37,560 nucleotides of DNA from Nevskia soli (GCA_026224805.1 JAMFRN010000175.1:1-37560), one strand, 5' to 3'; shown: positions 18,036 through 27,066, numbered from the stretch's first letter. Notes: generated from the letters alone by a model not told the origin. Translations and numbers: made by a program.

Positions 18036-18845
18036 ATGCGTAACATCCGGTACTCCGCCGAACACGACGCCGTTCCGCGCGCAGTGGTGGCCATCGGCAA
18101 TGAATATCCGGCGGGCTATGCCGGCAGGCCGCATAGCCATCGGCGCGCGCAATTGCTGTACGGTGCGACCGGCATGATGACGGTGAGCACCCGGCACGGC
18201 GCCTGGGTGGTGCCGCCGGAGCGCGCCGTCTGGCTGCCTTCCGGCGAAGTCCATGATGTGCGCACCGTCGGCGCTGGAGTGAGCACGCGCAGCGCCTACA
18301 TCTGGCCCGATGCCATCGAGGGCCTGCCGCAGAAATGCCAGGTGCTCGGCATGACGCCGCTGATGCGCAACCTGCTGCTGGAGGCGGTGGACGTGCCCCT
18401 GCAATACGATACCGCCGGCCGCGACGGCCTGGTCATGGCTCTGCTGTTGCAGGAGGTGCGCCGTCTGCCGGTGCTGCCGTTGTCCCTGCCGCTGCCGCAG
18501 GAGCGGCGCCTGGCGCGGCGCTGCCGGCGCCTGCTGGAACAGCCTACGCCGCACGACACCATCGAGCGCTGGAGCGAGGCCCTGGAGATGAGCCGGCGCG
18601 CCTTCACGCGGCATTTCCGCGCCGAAACCGGCATGAGCTTCGGCGCCTGGCGGCAGCAGGCCTGCCTGTTTGCGGCGCTGCCGCGGCTGGCGGCGGGCGA
18701 GGCGGTGACGACGGTGGCGCTGGACCTGGGCTACGACAGCCCGGCGGCCTTCACCAGCATGTTCAGGCGCGCCCTCGGCACCCCGCCGAGCCGTTATTTC
18801 CGCTCCTCCAGCCGGACCGGGAGATTGGCGGGGACTGGCGGCTGA
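18036..18845 (+). CDS. AraC family regulator with cupin sensor domain
   Basis: The 269-residue product has an N-terminal cupin-like domain ([12 protein letters not shown] near residue 35, a [19 protein letters not shown] segment near 65) and a C-terminal AraC helix-turn-helix (about 175-265). The latter contains [20 protein letters not shown] and [19 protein letters not shown]. The organisation matches the NimR/YeaM type of regulator, which sits divergently beside an MFS exporter, exactly as here. It probably controls the Fsr-type gene and itself (inference). ATG 18036 begins [10 protein letters not shown]; the upstream in-frame stretch is not domain-like. Confidence 0.87.
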   Translation: MRNIRYSAEHDAVPRAVVAIGNEYPAGYAGRPHSHRRAQLLYGATGMMTVSTRHGAWVVPPERAVWLPSGEVHDVRTVGAGVSTRSAYIWPDAIEGLPQKCQVLGMTPLMRNLLLEAVDVPLQYDTAGRDGLVMALLLQEVRRLPVLPLSLPLPQERRLARRCRRLLEQPTPHDTIERWSEALEMSRRAFTRHFRAETGMSFGAWRQQACLFAALPRLAAGEAVTTVALDLGYDSPAAFTSMFRRALGTPPSRYFRSSSRTGRLAGTGG

Positions 18846-18879
18846 GGCTGGCCGCGCCCATTCCCGGCGGTCGGCGGCT

Positions 18880-18923
18880 GTACATCTTGTACCAAAAGGT
18901 ACAAGATGTACCTATCGGTACAA
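18880..18923. promoter_or_regulatory. Palindromic operator upstream of the DUF1348-TetR operon
   Basis: GTACATCTTGTACC (18880-18893) and GGTACAAGATGTAC (18898-18911) are exact reverse complements around AAAA. A further half-site GGTACAA follows at 18917-18923. The repeated GGTACAA/TTGTACC core is typical of a TetR-family operator. It lies 20 to 60 bases before the start of the DUF1348 gene, whose downstream partner encodes a TetR regulator, so autoregulation is likely (inference). Confidence 0.7.
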
Positions 18924-18942
18924 ATCGTCAGGAGCATCGATC

Positions 18943-19413
18943 ATGAATGCACGTCCCCCGCTGCCTCCCTTTACCCGTGAGACTGCCGCGCAGAAGGCCC
19001 GCATGGCCGAGGATGCGTGGAATTCACGCGATCCCGAGCGCGTCTCGCTCGCCTATACCGAGGACAGCCGCTGGCGCAATCGCGCCGAGTTCTTGGTCGG
19101 GCGGCCCGCCATCGTCGAATTCCTCAGCCGCAAATGGGCGCGGGAACTGGACTATCGCCTGATCAAGGAAGTCTGGGCCTTCAGCGACAACCATATTGCG
19201 GTGCGCTTCCAGTACGAGTCCCACGACGATTCCGGCAACTGGTTCCGCGCCTACGGCAACGAGCAGTGGGAATTCGACGAGCAGGGGCTGATGCGGCGGC
19301 GGGAGGCGAGCATCAATGACGTGGCGATCAAGGAAAGCGAGCGCAGGTTCACTTGGCCGAAGCTGGGGCCGCGGCCGGCGGATTTCCCCGGTCTGACCGA
19401 GCTGGGGCTTTAA
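18943..19413 (+). CDS. DUF1348 (NTF2-like) family protein
   Basis: The 156-residue product is a SnoaL/NTF2-fold protein of the DUF1348 group: [20 protein letters not shown] near residue 25, [18 protein letters not shown] near 48, an RFQYESHDD strand, and a closing [21 protein letters not shown]2-like folds form a cone-shaped pocket used by isomerases, hydrolases and binding proteins; this group has no firm function. The ATG at 18943 follows CAGGAG. The palindromic operator lies directly upstream and the TetR gene starts eight bases after its stop, so the two are one operon. Confidence 0.87.
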   Translation: MNARPPLPPFTRETAAQKARMAEDAWNSRDPERVSLAYTEDSRWRNRAEFLVGRPAIVEFLSRKWARELDYRLIKEVWAFSDNHIAVRFQYESHDDSGNWFRAYGNEQWEFDEQGLMRRREASINDVAIKESERRFTWPKLGPRPADFPGLTELGL

Positions 19414-19421
19414 GGCCAGGG

Positions 19422-19982
19422 ATGCCGCGCACCATTGGTGAACGCAGTGACGCCATCCCGGCGCTGGCGGAGGTATTCCGCACTCACGGTTTCGACGGCG
19501 CCTCACTGTCGCTGATCGGCGCGGCGACCGGGCTGGGCAAAGGCAGCCTCTACAACTTCTTCCCCGGCGGCAAGGAAGAGATGGCGCAGGCGGTGCTGGA
19601 TGAAATCGACGGCTGGTTCCGCCGCGAGGTATTCACTCCGCTGCGCGAGGCAAAGGAGCCGCGACAGGGCATCCGCGAAATGTTCCAGGTGGTGGATCGC
19701 TATTTCCATTCCGGCCGGCGCGTCTGCCTGATCGGGGCTTTCGCCCTGGGCGATTCCAGGGATCGCTTCGCGGCTTGCGTCGCGGCCTATTTCGCCGAAT
19801 GGGTCGATGCGCTGGCCGAAGCCCTGCGCCGCGCCGGATCGGGCCGCGCCGAGGCGCGCGCACAGGCCGAGGATACGGTGGCGGCGATCCAGGGCGCCCT
19901 GGTGCTGGCGCGTGCCGCGGATGATCGGGCGGTGTTCGGGCGCATCATGCGCCGACAGGAACTGCTTCTGCTCAGGAAGTGA
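19422..19982 (+). CDS. TetR family transcriptional regulator
   Basis: The 186-residue product has an N-terminal helix-turn-helix (about residues 8-55), with FRTHGFDGASLSLIGAATG and the recognition helix KGSLYNFFPGGKEEMA, as in LmrA/YxaF-like TetR members. The C-terminal helical domain (60-186) would bind an effector, not identifiable here. The ATG at 19422 follows the DUF1348 stop by eight bases, with a weak CAGGG site. The GGTACAA palindrome upstream of the operon is its most likely binding site. It converges on the VOC gene at 19993. Confidence 0.87.
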   Translation: MPRTIGERSDAIPALAEVFRTHGFDGASLSLIGAATGLGKGSLYNFFPGGKEEMAQAVLDEIDGWFRREVFTPLREAKEPRQGIREMFQVVDRYFHSGRRVCLIGAFALGDSRDRFAACVAAYFAEWVDALAEALRRAGSGRAEARAQAEDTVAAIQGALVLARAADDRAVFGRIMRRQELLLLRK

Positions 19983-19992
19983 TGCTGGTGTT

Positions 19993-20373
19993 CTAGTCCT
20001 GCTTGCGCTCGACGATGTCGAACAGCAGGCCGAAAGGATCGCGGATGTAGTACAGGCCGGGCTGCGAGGCGATATGCACCGGCTTGCAGCCGAGGCCTTC
20101 CAGGTATTCGCATGCTGCCTGGCGATCCGCCACGTCGAAGGAAGGCACGTAGCTGGCCAGCGGCCGGCTGTCGAGATTGACGTAGAGCCGCAGCTTGCCG
20201 GTGTCGAATTCGAGTTGCCGCCCGGTCTTGGCTACCAGTCGGAAGCCCATGACGTCGCTGTAGAAATGCTCGGCCTTTTCCAGGCTGGCAACGTGCACCG
20301 CGATCTCGCTGCTGGAGCGGAAAACGAATTGCGGACCCGCGCCGTTTTCGGTCTGGTTCGACGACTCGCTCAT
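19993..20373 (-). CDS. VOC family protein
   Basis: The 126-residue product has two VOC-fold modules: EIAVHVASLEKAEHFYSDV and the later GLYYIRDPFGLLFDIVE. Candidate metal ligands are His in AVHV, His in PVHIA and Glu near the C-terminus. Substrate unknown. The ATG at 20373 (MSESSNQ) has GGGGAG upstream and is preferred to longer frames that would run toward the MarR gene. It lies downstream of the MarR gene in the same direction (76-base gap) and may be part of that regulator's transcript. Confidence 0.82.
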   Translation of the reverse strand: MSESSNQTENGAGPQFVFRSSSEIAVHVASLEKAEHFYSDVMGFRLVAKTGRQLEFDTGKLRLYVNLDSRPLASYVPSFDVADRQAACEYLEGLGCKPVHIASQPGLYYIRDPFGLLFDIVERKQD

Positions 20374-20449
20374 GCTTGCACTCCCCGGGATGCTGGCGAT
20401 CCTCCTCCTTAGATAGCCTAAGCGCGGCTGGACTGCAACGCTGCCGGCA

Positions 20450-20950
20450 TCAAACGGCGGCCGACAGGGCGCGGGCCGCGGCGCCGGACGGCGGCGTTTC
20501 ATCCAGGGCCAGGTGGAAGCGGGCCAGCGAGTCGTCGAGCACGCCGTGCAGCCCGGACACGTTCTCCGCTCCCAGAGCGACGTTCAATTCGTTCTGCGCC
20601 TGGCGCCAATGCGGCTTGGCCTTGTCCCAGGCGGCGCGGCCGGCGCCGGTGATCAGCACGCTGCGGCTGCGTGCGTCCTTGCCCGGCGTCACCGCCACCC
20701 AGCCGGCGCTTTGCAGCGGGCCGAGATTGCGCGTCAGCGTGGTCCGGTCCATCTCCATGCGCGCGGCGAGCTCCGACAAGGTCAGTGGCTCCGTGTGCAG
20801 CAGCATGCCGAGCAGGCTGAACTGCGTCACCCGCAGGCCCGCGCGGGCCAGATGGCTGTCGTAGTGCTGCGTCACGCGCCGCGTTAGCTGGCGCAGGCGA
20901 AAGCAGGTGCAGCCGCGGACGGGGGGAGCGGATACGTTGGCTTGGCTCAT
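20450..20950 (-). CDS. MarR family transcriptional regulator
   Basis: The 166-residue product is a MarR-type winged helix regulator: the N-terminal helix carries CTCFRLRQLTRRVTQHYD, followed by LRVTQFSLLGMLLH, a helix-turn-helix LTLSELAARMEMDRTTLTRN, and a wing VTPGKDARSRSVLIT. An N-terminal Cys pair (C-T-C) could sense oxidants or metals (inference). ATG 20950 is chosen because the longer frame runs into the palindromic operator. It is divergent from a PaaI-type thioesterase across an exceptionally long palindrome that should be its operator. Confidence 0.87.
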   Translation of the reverse strand: MSQANVSAPPVRGCTCFRLRQLTRRVTQHYDSHLARAGLRVTQFSLLGMLLHTEPLTLSELAARMEMDRTTLTRNLGPLQSAGWVAVTPGKDARSRSVLITGAGRAAWDKAKPHWRQAQNELNVALGAENVSGLHGVLDDSLARFHLALDETPPSGAAARALSAAV

Positions 20951-20977
20951 GGGCGCATCTTGCGGGCCTCGGCCCGT

Positions 20978-21021
20978 CCTCATATAGTGCATATACACTA
21001 GTGTATATGCACTATATGAGG
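20978..21021. promoter_or_regulatory. Perfect 44-bp palindrome, MarR operator
   Basis: Bases 20978-21021 equal their own reverse complement along the whole 44 bases, centred at 20999/21000. Inside are two copies of TAGTG-N6-CACTA, at 20985-21000 and 20999-21014, overlapping by two bases, each like a MarR dimer site. The right edge GAGG is also the ribosome binding site of the thioesterase gene. Repression of both divergent genes is the likely outcome (inference). Confidence 0.8.
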
Positions 21022-21029
21022 AACACACT

Positions 21030-21581
21030 ATGAAAAGCCCGCCGGATAGCACTCATCAACAGACCCTGGCGCAATGGCGCGAGCAGGAAGCGCTGGTGCG
21101 CCAGCGGGCCAGCGGCAGCGGCATCATTCCCCCCGATCTGCTCGCGCAGCGCCCCGGCATCGAATTGATGCAGGCCATCGTCAGCGGCGCCCTGCCGGTG
21201 CCGCCGATCGCCCGGTCCCTCGATTTCGTGCTGATCGAGGTGGAGCCGGGCCGGGCTGTGTTCCAGGGCGATGCGAAGTTCGATTTCTACAACCCGATCG
21301 GCAGCGTGCACGGCGGCTGGATCGCCACCCTGCTCGATTCCTGCGTGGGTTGCGCGGTGCATTCCGCCCTGCCGGCGGGCAAGGGCTACACCACGCTCGA
21401 ATTGAAGGTGAATTACGTGCGCGCCGTCACCCAGGACAGCGGGCCGATCCGTGCCGAGGGCAAGATCATCCACCTCGGCGGCCGCGTCGCCACGGCCGAA
21501 GGGCGCCTCACCGATCCGGCCGGGCGCCTCTACGCGCATTGCTCCACCACCTGCCTGATTCTCGATCTGGCGAAAGGCTAG
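21030..21581 (+). CDS. PaaI family hotdog-fold thioesterase
   Basis: The 183-residue product carries the PaaI-type hotdog core: FDFYNPIGSVHGGWIATLLD near residue 85 (the conserved HGG and acidic residue), VNYVRAV near 130, and a GRVATAEGRL strand near 150. Such enzymes hydrolyse acyl-CoA or aryl-CoA thioesters in the cytoplasm. An N-terminal ~50-residue helical extension precedes the fold. ATG 21030 is preceded by GAGGAAC. Control by the divergent MarR protein through the 44-bp palindrome is very likely (inference). The acyl substrate is unknown. Confidence 0.88.
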   Translation: MKSPPDSTHQQTLAQWREQEALVRQRASGSGIIPPDLLAQRPGIELMQAIVSGALPVPPIARSLDFVLIEVEPGRAVFQGDAKFDFYNPIGSVHGGWIATLLDSCVGCAVHSALPAGKGYTTLELKVNYVRAVTQDSGPIRAEGKIIHLGGRVATAEGRLTDPAGRLYAHCSTTCLILDLAKG

Positions 21582-21667
21582 AAGCCGCAAGCACCATACG
21601 CGCGTAGCATGGAGGGACCGGGCCGCTTGCCTGAACTTTCCAAACAGGTCCGGAGGAGGATTTGCGC

Positions 21668-21877
21668 ATGACCGGACATGTTTACAAATCGCTGGAATTG
21701 ACCGGCTCTTCGCCGAAGGGTATCGAGGATGCCGTCAGCCGCGCCGTCGCCAAGGCGGCCAAGACGGTGCATGACATCAAGTGGTTCGAGGTCACCGACA
21801 TCCGCGGCCAGATCGATGGCGACAAGGTGGCGCACTGGCAGGTGACGATGAAGCTGGGGTTCACGCTCGAAGGCTGA
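21668..21877 (+). CDS. Dodecin family flavin-binding protein
   Basis: The 69-residue product is a dodecin: [19 protein letters not shown] at the N-terminus, the flavin-stacking Trp in [12 protein letters not shown] near residue 36, and a final strand [10 protein letters not shown]. Dodecins form dodecameric shells that store riboflavin or FMN. The ATG at 21668 follows the strong GGAGGAGGA site; the TTG six bases upstream is a less likely start. It is a single-gene unit between the thioesterase and an exported amidohydrolase. Length is normal for the family. Confidence 0.92.
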   Translation: MTGHVYKSLELTGSSPKGIEDAVSRAVAKAAKTVHDIKWFEVTDIRGQIDGDKVAHWQVTMKLGFTLEG

Positions 21878-22025
21878 GACAGCGCCGCGGCGGCGCTGCT
21901 ACGATGCGCTGAAGGCGGATCGGGAGTCCCTGGCGCCAGCGGGTACTGTTGGCCCGGTGTGGCTGCGTCCGCGCTATTGCCGTCGAACTCATTGGCCTCG
22001 TTCAACTTCAGGAAGCGAACCGCAG

Positions 22026-23384
22026 ATGAATCCGAAGTCCTGGAAGTCCTTGCTGCTGACGACATGCAGTGGCGTACTGGTTTGCGCCGCGGCGCAGGCA
22101 CAGACCGACGTCTCCGCCCTGCATGCGCAGATCGACCAGCTCGCCGATGTGGTCGAGCCGGAGGTCATCGCCAATCGCCGTTACCTGCATCAGCACCCGG
22201 AACTCTCCAACCGCGAGTTCGAAACGGAGAAGTACCTGGTCAAGCATCTCAAGGCCATGGGTTACGAGGTGCAGTCCGGCGTCGCCCATACCGGCGTGGT
22301 CGCGGTGCTGCGCGGCGGCAAGCCGGGGCCGGTGGTGGCGCTGCGCTCGGACATGGATGCGCTGCCGGTGACCGAAGAAGTGGATCTGCCGTTCAAGTCC
22401 ACCGTGCGCGGCACCTACGACGGCAAGGATGTCGGCGTGATGCATGCCTGCGGCCACGATGCGCACATGGGCATCCTGCTCGGCGTGGCGCACATCTTCG
22501 TGCAGATGAAAGACCAGCTGCCCGGTACGGTGAAGCTGATTTTCCAACCCGCCGAGGAGGGCACGCCGAAGGGCGAGGAAGGCGGCGCCGCGCTGATGGT
22601 CAAGGAAGGCGTGTTGAGCATGGAGCCGAAGCCCGAGGTGATATTCGGCTTGCATGTCCTGACCATGTTCGAAACCGGCCAGCTGGCCTACCGTTCCGGC
22701 GGCGCCATGGCCAGCGCCGATGATTTCACCCTGGTGGTACATGGCAAGTCGAGCCACGGCGCCATGCCCTGGAACAGCATCGATCCGATCGTCATCGGTT
22801 CGCAGATCGTGCTCGGCCTGCAGACCATCGCCAGCCGGCAGATGGACCTGACCAAGGCGCCGGTGGTGGTCACGGTCGGCAAGTTCGACAGCGGCGTGCG
22901 CAACAACATCATTCCCGACAGCGCCACGTTGAAAGGCACGCTGCGCGCGCTTGACGAAGGCATGCGGCAGCAGCTGCATGCTGACGTGCAGCGCACCGCC
23001 AGCAATATCGCCGCCGCGTCCGGCGCCACGGTCGATGTCGATATCGGCGGGGAAAGCGCCTACCCGGTGACCTACAACGATCCCCGGCTGACCGCACGCA
23101 TGCTGCCCACGCTCAAGCGCGTCGGCGGCGCTGGCCTGGTGGAATCGCCGCCGATCATGGGCGCCGAGGATTTCTCCTTCTTCCAGCAGCAGATCCCTGG
23201 CTTGTACGTCTTCGTCGGCGTGCGCAAGCCGGGCGCTTCACTGGAGGAATACGCGCCGAATCATTCGCCGCGCTTCAGGATCGACGAGAGCGGGCTGAAG
23301 CTGGCCGTGCGGACCCTGGCCAATCTCACCGTGGACTACATGGCGGGCCAGAATCAAGGCCAAGGCGCCACGGCGGCGCAATAG
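22026..23384 (+). CDS. Exported M20 family amidohydrolase/peptidase
   Basis: The 452-residue product has a signal peptide (hydrophobic core about residues 8-24, cleavage after Ala-Gln-Ala). It has M20D metal motifs: ALRSDMDALPV, HACGHDAHM (about 140-148), PAEEG near 178 and GAEDFSFF near the C-terminus. Members hydrolyse N-acyl amino acids, indole-3-acetyl conjugates or peptides using two zinc ions. Periplasmic location fits peptide or conjugate scavenging. The ATG at 22026 follows AGGAAGCG. Upstream in-frame codons (from 21957) do not resemble the family. Substrate is not determinable. Confidence 0.88.
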   Translation: MNPKSWKSLLLTTCSGVLVCAAAQAQTDVSALHAQIDQLADVVEPEVIANRRYLHQHPELSNREFETEKYLVKHLKAMGYEVQSGVAHTGVVAVLRGGKPGPVVALRSDMDALPVTEEVDLPFKSTVRGTYDGKDVGVMHACGHDAHMGILLGVAHIFVQMKDQLPGTVKLIFQPAEEGTPKGEEGGAALMVKEGVLSMEPKPEVIFGLHVLTMFETGQLAYRSGGAMASADDFTLVVHGKSSHGAMPWNSIDPIVIGSQIVLGLQTIASRQMDLTKAPVVVTVGKFDSGVRNNIIPDSATLKGTLRALDEGMRQQLHADVQRTASNIAAASGATVDVDIGGESAYPVTYNDPRLTARMLPTLKRVGGAGLVESPPIMGAEDFSFFQQQIPGLYVFVGVRKPGASLEEYAPNHSPRFRIDESGLKLAVRTLANLTVDYMAGQNQGQGATAAQ

Positions 23385-23434
23385 CGGGGCGGGATTGCTG
23401 TATTCCCGTCGCGGACGGGAAATTCCCCGGAAAA

Positions 23435-24031
23435 CTACAGCGGCAGGGATGCCGCCGTTTCAGCGAAGTCCCCGGCAATCAGCAGGGCCAGGCGGGGTGG
23501 AACGCCGAGTTCGTGCAGAGCTTCCACGGTGTACGGTTGCGGTGCCAGGGCTGTTTGCGCAGGGCTTGCGGCGGCGCGCTGCCGTGCTGCTTCGACTTCC
23601 TCTGCGCAGGTGTGCAGCACCGGCTTGAGCGGATGGTGGCTGCGCAGGTGGGCTTCGATGCGCTGCATGTGGCGTTGTGCCACCGTGGCCAAGGGGGTTT
23701 TCACCGGCAACCGTTCCAGCAGCATGCCGGACGTCGCCGCCAGGTCCGCCGTGGTGGTCACCAGATAAGAGTGGTTATTGAACTCCGTGGTGAACTGCGC
23801 GGTGCATCCTGCCCCGCGCAGCGCCCCTGTCTTTTTCAGCAATTGGCGCAAGCTGTTGCGTAAGCCCGACTGCAGCGTGACTATCTCTGCCCATGTCGAG
23901 CCGTCCGCGGAAAGCGCCCTGCCTGCAACTCCCGAGCCTTGGGCAGCGAAACTGTCAAACGGCTGGAAGCCGCAATCCCGCAGTTGCAGCATGCTGTTCC
24001 GAATCCGCTGATATGACGTCTGGTTGATCAT
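23435..24031 (-). CDS. Hypothetical protein, 198 residues
   Basis: I do not recognise this protein. It is soluble and mostly helical by appearance. Features are QLRDCGFQPFDSFAAQGSG near residue 20, an FTTEFNNHSYLVTTTADLA stretch near 80, and a C-terminal Leu/Ala-rich helix (ALHELGVPPRLALLIAG). No signal, membrane segment or catalytic motif is evident. It stands alone; neighbours are the M20 hydrolase (convergent) and a DUF1851 protein. Codon use is ordinary for the window. Confidence 0.6.
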   Translation of the reverse strand: MINQTSYQRIRNSMLQLRDCGFQPFDSFAAQGSGVAGRALSADGSTWAEIVTLQSGLRNSLRQLLKKTGALRGAGCTAQFTTEFNNHSYLVTTTADLAATSGMLLERLPVKTPLATVAQRHMQRIEAHLRSHHPLKPVLHTCAEEVEAARQRAAASPAQTALAPQPYTVEALHELGVPPRLALLIAGDFAETAASLPL

Positions 24032-24279
24032 CTGTCCTACTACTAGCGGAGTTCTTCGACCGTTTGACGGCTACAGCGTGCCATTGATCGGCCGGCGGAC
24101 GCAAAGGGATATATGAATCAACAGTCATGTTTTCCGCCTCGTATTCCGGCGCGAAATAGCCTGCGCCGCGGCTTGGCAAGCTGTCCGGGCGGCCGTCCGC
24201 GCGCATTGGCGGATGGGGCCGGCGCGCTGCTGCGGGTCGCCGCCGCGCGATTGCCGTGACGAGCGGTACAGGCAGCCGG

Positions 24280-24774
24280 CTATTCTTCTTGCGCTGCTGC
24301 GTCCGGCGTCGTGTCCGGATGGGCCGAGCCCGGCAGTGTTTCCCACACCTGCGCATGCAGCTGGCCCAGCACGCTGTAGTGGGTGTAGAGGTCCACCACT
24401 TCGGTGTTGGCCACTTCGTAGGCCCCGCCCAGCGCCGGCGCCTGCTTGAAGCCGTAGCAATGGCCTGGCGTCAGCGTCAGGCCGGCGGCGACGCAGTCGT
24501 CCACCAGCGGCATCATCAGCCACTCGTTGGCGTTGTTGTCCTGGCGCAGCCTGGCGTCGAAATCCTCCTGGCTGTTTGCGATGCGGCGCAGGGTGCCGGC
24601 GCCGACGTCGAGCATGCAGACACCGCCGTCCTCCGGAAGAACCAGGAACAGGTCGCCGTAGCGGTTCACCAGCCACAGCGTGAAGCGCACCGGGAGGATC
24701 CAGTTCCAGTCGGCCAGCAGGGCCGCCCAGTCGCTTTCACCGCGCTCCAGCAGGTAATTGTTGATGTCCATCAT
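24280..24774 (-). CDS. DUF1851/Tdi1-like protein (possible immunity protein)
   Basis: The 164-residue product resembles the DUF1851/Tdi1 C-terminal domain seen in type VI secretion immunity proteins. It reads RYGDLFLVLPEDGGVCMLDV near residue 40, DEWLM-like NEWLMMPLVDDCVAAG near 80, PGHCYGFKQAPALGGAYEVAN near 102 and a final GQLHAQVWE. The acidic C-terminus ends in DAAAQEE. No cognate effector (Tde-type DNase, VgrG, Hcp or PAAR) is visible nearby, so it would be an orphan. ATG 24774 gives Met-Met-Asp start. The gene lies 69 bases after the stop of the 133-residue gene on the same strand. Confidence 0.7.
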   Translation of the reverse strand: MMDINNYLLERGESDWAALLADWNWILPVRFTLWLVNRYGDLFLVLPEDGGVCMLDVGAGTLRRIANSQEDFDARLRQDNNANEWLMMPLVDDCVAAGLTLTPGHCYGFKQAPALGGAYEVANTEVVDLYTHYSVLGQLHAQVWETLPGSAHPDTTPDAAAQEE

Positions 24775-24843
24775 GGCAGGGCTTGTCGTCTGCGTGCAGT
24801 TTATCCCGCCCCACGGGCGATCGACAGCCTGGCCAGGAGCCCG

Positions 24844-25245
24844 CTAGAACTCCACCACCTCCACCACGCCGGAATACTTGCCGCCGAGCGACTGGGCAAA
24901 GGACACCGCTTCCTCGATAGTGCCGTCGACATGGCTGGAGGTGAGCATGGCGTAGCCATGGCCCGCGCCCTCGTCGTCGTCGTCAAGACACAACTCGTCA
25001 ATAATGTCCTCGATGATTTCGCAATCCTTGCCGACCACACCCACGAACAACACGCCGTCCCTCTTGAAGTCGGCGACCAGACTGTCCAGGCCGGGGCGAT
25101 AACCCCAGCGGGAGCGCAACACTATCTTCTTGGCGTACGGCACGATCCAGTGCTCTTTGGAGGTTCTCGCCGCAGCATGACTGTGAATTGCTGCATTTTT
25201 TTGATTGCCGCCGGGCCGTGGACGATTGAGGTCGTGAACCGGCAT
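24844..25245 (-). CDS. Hypothetical protein, 133 residues
   Basis: I cannot assign a firm family. A conserved-looking block begins near residue 33 (WIVPYAKKIVLRSRWGYRP), followed by LVADFKRDGVLFVGVVGKDC, an acidic segment EDIIDELCLDDDDEG near 80, and a C-terminal GGKYSGVVEVVEF. The first ~30 residues look like a disordered tail and the true start may be a later GTG. It precedes the DUF1851 gene in the same direction, so the two may be co-transcribed. Nothing shows function. Confidence 0.6.
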   Translation of the reverse strand: MPVHDLNRPRPGGNQKNAAIHSHAAARTSKEHWIVPYAKKIVLRSRWGYRPGLDSLVADFKRDGVLFVGVVGKDCEIIEDIIDELCLDDDDEGAGHGYAMLTSSHVDGTIEEAVSFAQSLGGKYSGVVEVVEF

Positions 25246-25385
25246 TGTGCGGGGCCGATGCGTCTTGCTCCCCTGGCGGCCTATACTCGGGAATCAGCCG
25301 TTCCGCGCCTGGCCGTTGTCCGGGGCGCCAGGCAGACCCCCGATGCACACCGCCGATGAAGGATCATTGACAGGGCCGGGCCTCG

Positions 25386-26087
25386 ATGCCGCTATTCGCT
25401 CCAAAGACCGTATTGCAGGCCGCGCAGGGCGGGGCGCAGACCAAGCGTTTCCGCGATTTCGTCATCGCCCATTTCGAAGGCGAGGGTGCCATCGCCGTGC
25501 CCAACGCGATCTGGCTGCCGGCGGCCGCCTGGGCCAATTCGCGCCAGCCCTCCGGCAACCGCATGCGCGACCGCGGCATGCTGCTGCAGCGGCTCGACGT
25601 GCTGGTCACGCGCCGTGGCACCACCGTCGTTTCCACCAGCGGCGGCATGATCCCGCTGGCGCGGCTGCGCAACGCCATGCGCTCCGAGGGCCTGGATCTG
25701 AAGGAATGGAACTTCCCGCCGGACTCCGTGCTGGACAAGGCGCTCGATCCAGGCAGCGGCAAGAAGGACGGGGAGCAGGAAGCGGCGGATGGGGCGGAGC
25801 CGCAACAGCCAAGCCCCGGCACGTTCACCCGCGTCGATGCCCACTGTGTACGCAGCAGCGTGGGCTTCGAAGTGCTGATCGTCGATCAATACACGGCGCA
25901 CTATGTCGAGGGGGAGCTCCGGCTGGTCATTCATGGCGTGCCCGGCACCATCGGCGGCCGGCCGGGCTTCAAGGTCAAGATCGATGCGCTCGTTGCCAGC
26001 GCCCCGCTCTCTGCCGAGGAGCGCGGCCGCGCACTGGCGAACTTCAGCGCGGCGATGGAGTTTCAGAACGTGTCGGTGATGCTGTAG
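25386..26087 (+). CDS. Hypothetical protein, 233 residues
   Basis: The product is soluble, without signal or membrane segments. Opening MPLFAPKTVLQAAQGGAQTK and central IAVPNAIWLPAAAWANSRQ are followed by a low-complexity linker of Glu/Gly/Ala near residues 120-145, then FTRVDAHCVRSSVGFEVLIVD and IVDQYTAHYVEGELR. Two domains around a linker are likely. No family is recognised. The start ATG at 25386 is not preceded by a strong Shine-Dalgarno. The final 44 bases overlap the 3' end of the convergent ghrB gene. Confidence 0.62.
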   Translation: MPLFAPKTVLQAAQGGAQTKRFRDFVIAHFEGEGAIAVPNAIWLPAAAWANSRQPSGNRMRDRGMLLQRLDVLVTRRGTTVVSTSGGMIPLARLRNAMRSEGLDLKEWNFPPDSVLDKALDPGSGKKDGEQEAADGAEPQQPSPGTFTRVDAHCVRSSVGFEVLIVDQYTAHYVEGELRLVIHGVPGTIGGRPGFKVKIDALVASAPLSAEERGRALANFSAAMEFQNVSVML

Positions 26088-27066
26088 CTGCCGCTTCGAG
26101 CACCTGCGGGTTGACCAGGTAGCGCGGCCGCCGGCCGGCCAGGGCGTCGATCAGGTTGTGCGCTGCGCACAGTTCCATGGCGTGACGCGTTTCCCGGGTG
26201 GCGGAGCCGACATGCGGCAGCGCCAGCACATTGGGCATGGCCAGCAGCGGCGATTGCGGCGGCAGCGGCTCCTGTTCGAACACATCCAGTCCGGCGCCCG
26301 CGATCCGCCGCCGTTGCAGGGCGTCGATCAGCGCGCGTTCGTCGACCACGGCGCCGCGCGCCGCGTTGATCAGGAACGCCTCGGGCTTCATCCGCGCCAG
26401 CTGCTCCGCGCCGATCAGGTGCCGGGTCTGCGCCGTCAGCGGCGCCAGAACGCAGACGAAATCGGATTCGCCCAGCAGGGCATCCAGCTCGCGCCATTGC
26501 GCGCCCAACTCCTGCTCCAGCTGCGGCTTGGGCGAACGCGCCGTGTACAGCACGCGCATGCCGAAGCCCAGCGCCGCGCGGCGCGCCACCGCGCCGCCGA
26601 TGCGCCCCATGCCGACGATGCCCAGGGTTTTGCCGTGCACGTCGACGCCGTACTGCGCGGCGCCCACCGGGCGCTGCCAGTGGCCGTCCTTCAGCCATTG
26701 CGCCAACTCGGCGACGCGGCGTGCCACGCCGAGGAGCAGCAGGAAGGCAGTGTCGGCGGTGGTTTCGGTCAGCACGTCCGGCGTATTGCACAGCAGGATG
26801 CCGCGCGCGTTCAGCGCCGCGAGATCGATGGCGTCGTAGCCGACTGAGACGGTGGACACTGCTTGCAGCCTGGGTGCAGCGGCGATGAAACCGGCGTCGA
26901 TGCGCCCGTACATGCCGATTAGCCCCTGCGCCCGGGCCAGTGCGGCGAGGAAATCGGGACGTGTGGCGGCGGCGAGGCCGTCGAATTCGGCGACTTCGAA
27001 ATGCTCCTTGAGCAGGGCCAGCACATCGGGCTGGACGACCTTGTAGAGAAGGATGAGCTTTTTCAT
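26044..27066 (-). CDS. ghrB: D-2-hydroxyacid dehydrogenase, glyoxylate/hydroxypyruvate reductase B-like
   Basis: The 340-residue product matches the NAD(P)-dependent GhrB/TkrA type: STVSVGYDAIDLAALNAR near residue 90, the Rossmann motif GKTLGIVGMGRIGGAVARR near 145, INAARGAVVDERALIDAL with the substrate Arg near 230, GLDVFEQEPL, and the catalytic His in ALPHVGSAT. These enzymes reduce glyoxylate, hydroxypyruvate and 2-ketogluconate-type substrates. ATG 27066 (MKKLILLYK) is preferred to 27096 by homologous N-terminus. Divergent from the SDR gene. Its 3' end overlaps the convergent 233-residue gene by 44 bases. Confidence 0.88.
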   Translation of the reverse strand: MKKLILLYKVVQPDVLALLKEHFEVAEFDGLAAATRPDFLAALARAQGLIGMYGRIDAGFIAAAPRLQAVSTVSVGYDAIDLAALNARGILLCNTPDVLTETTADTAFLLLLGVARRVAELAQWLKDGHWQRPVGAAQYGVDVHGKTLGIVGMGRIGGAVARRAALGFGMRVLYTARSPKPQLEQELGAQWRELDALLGESDFVCVLAPLTAQTRHLIGAEQLARMKPEAFLINAARGAVVDERALIDALQRRRIAGAGLDVFEQEPLPPQSPLLAMPNVLALPHVGSATRETRHAMELCAAHNLIDALAGRRPRYLVNPQVLEAAATASPTRSETPSPR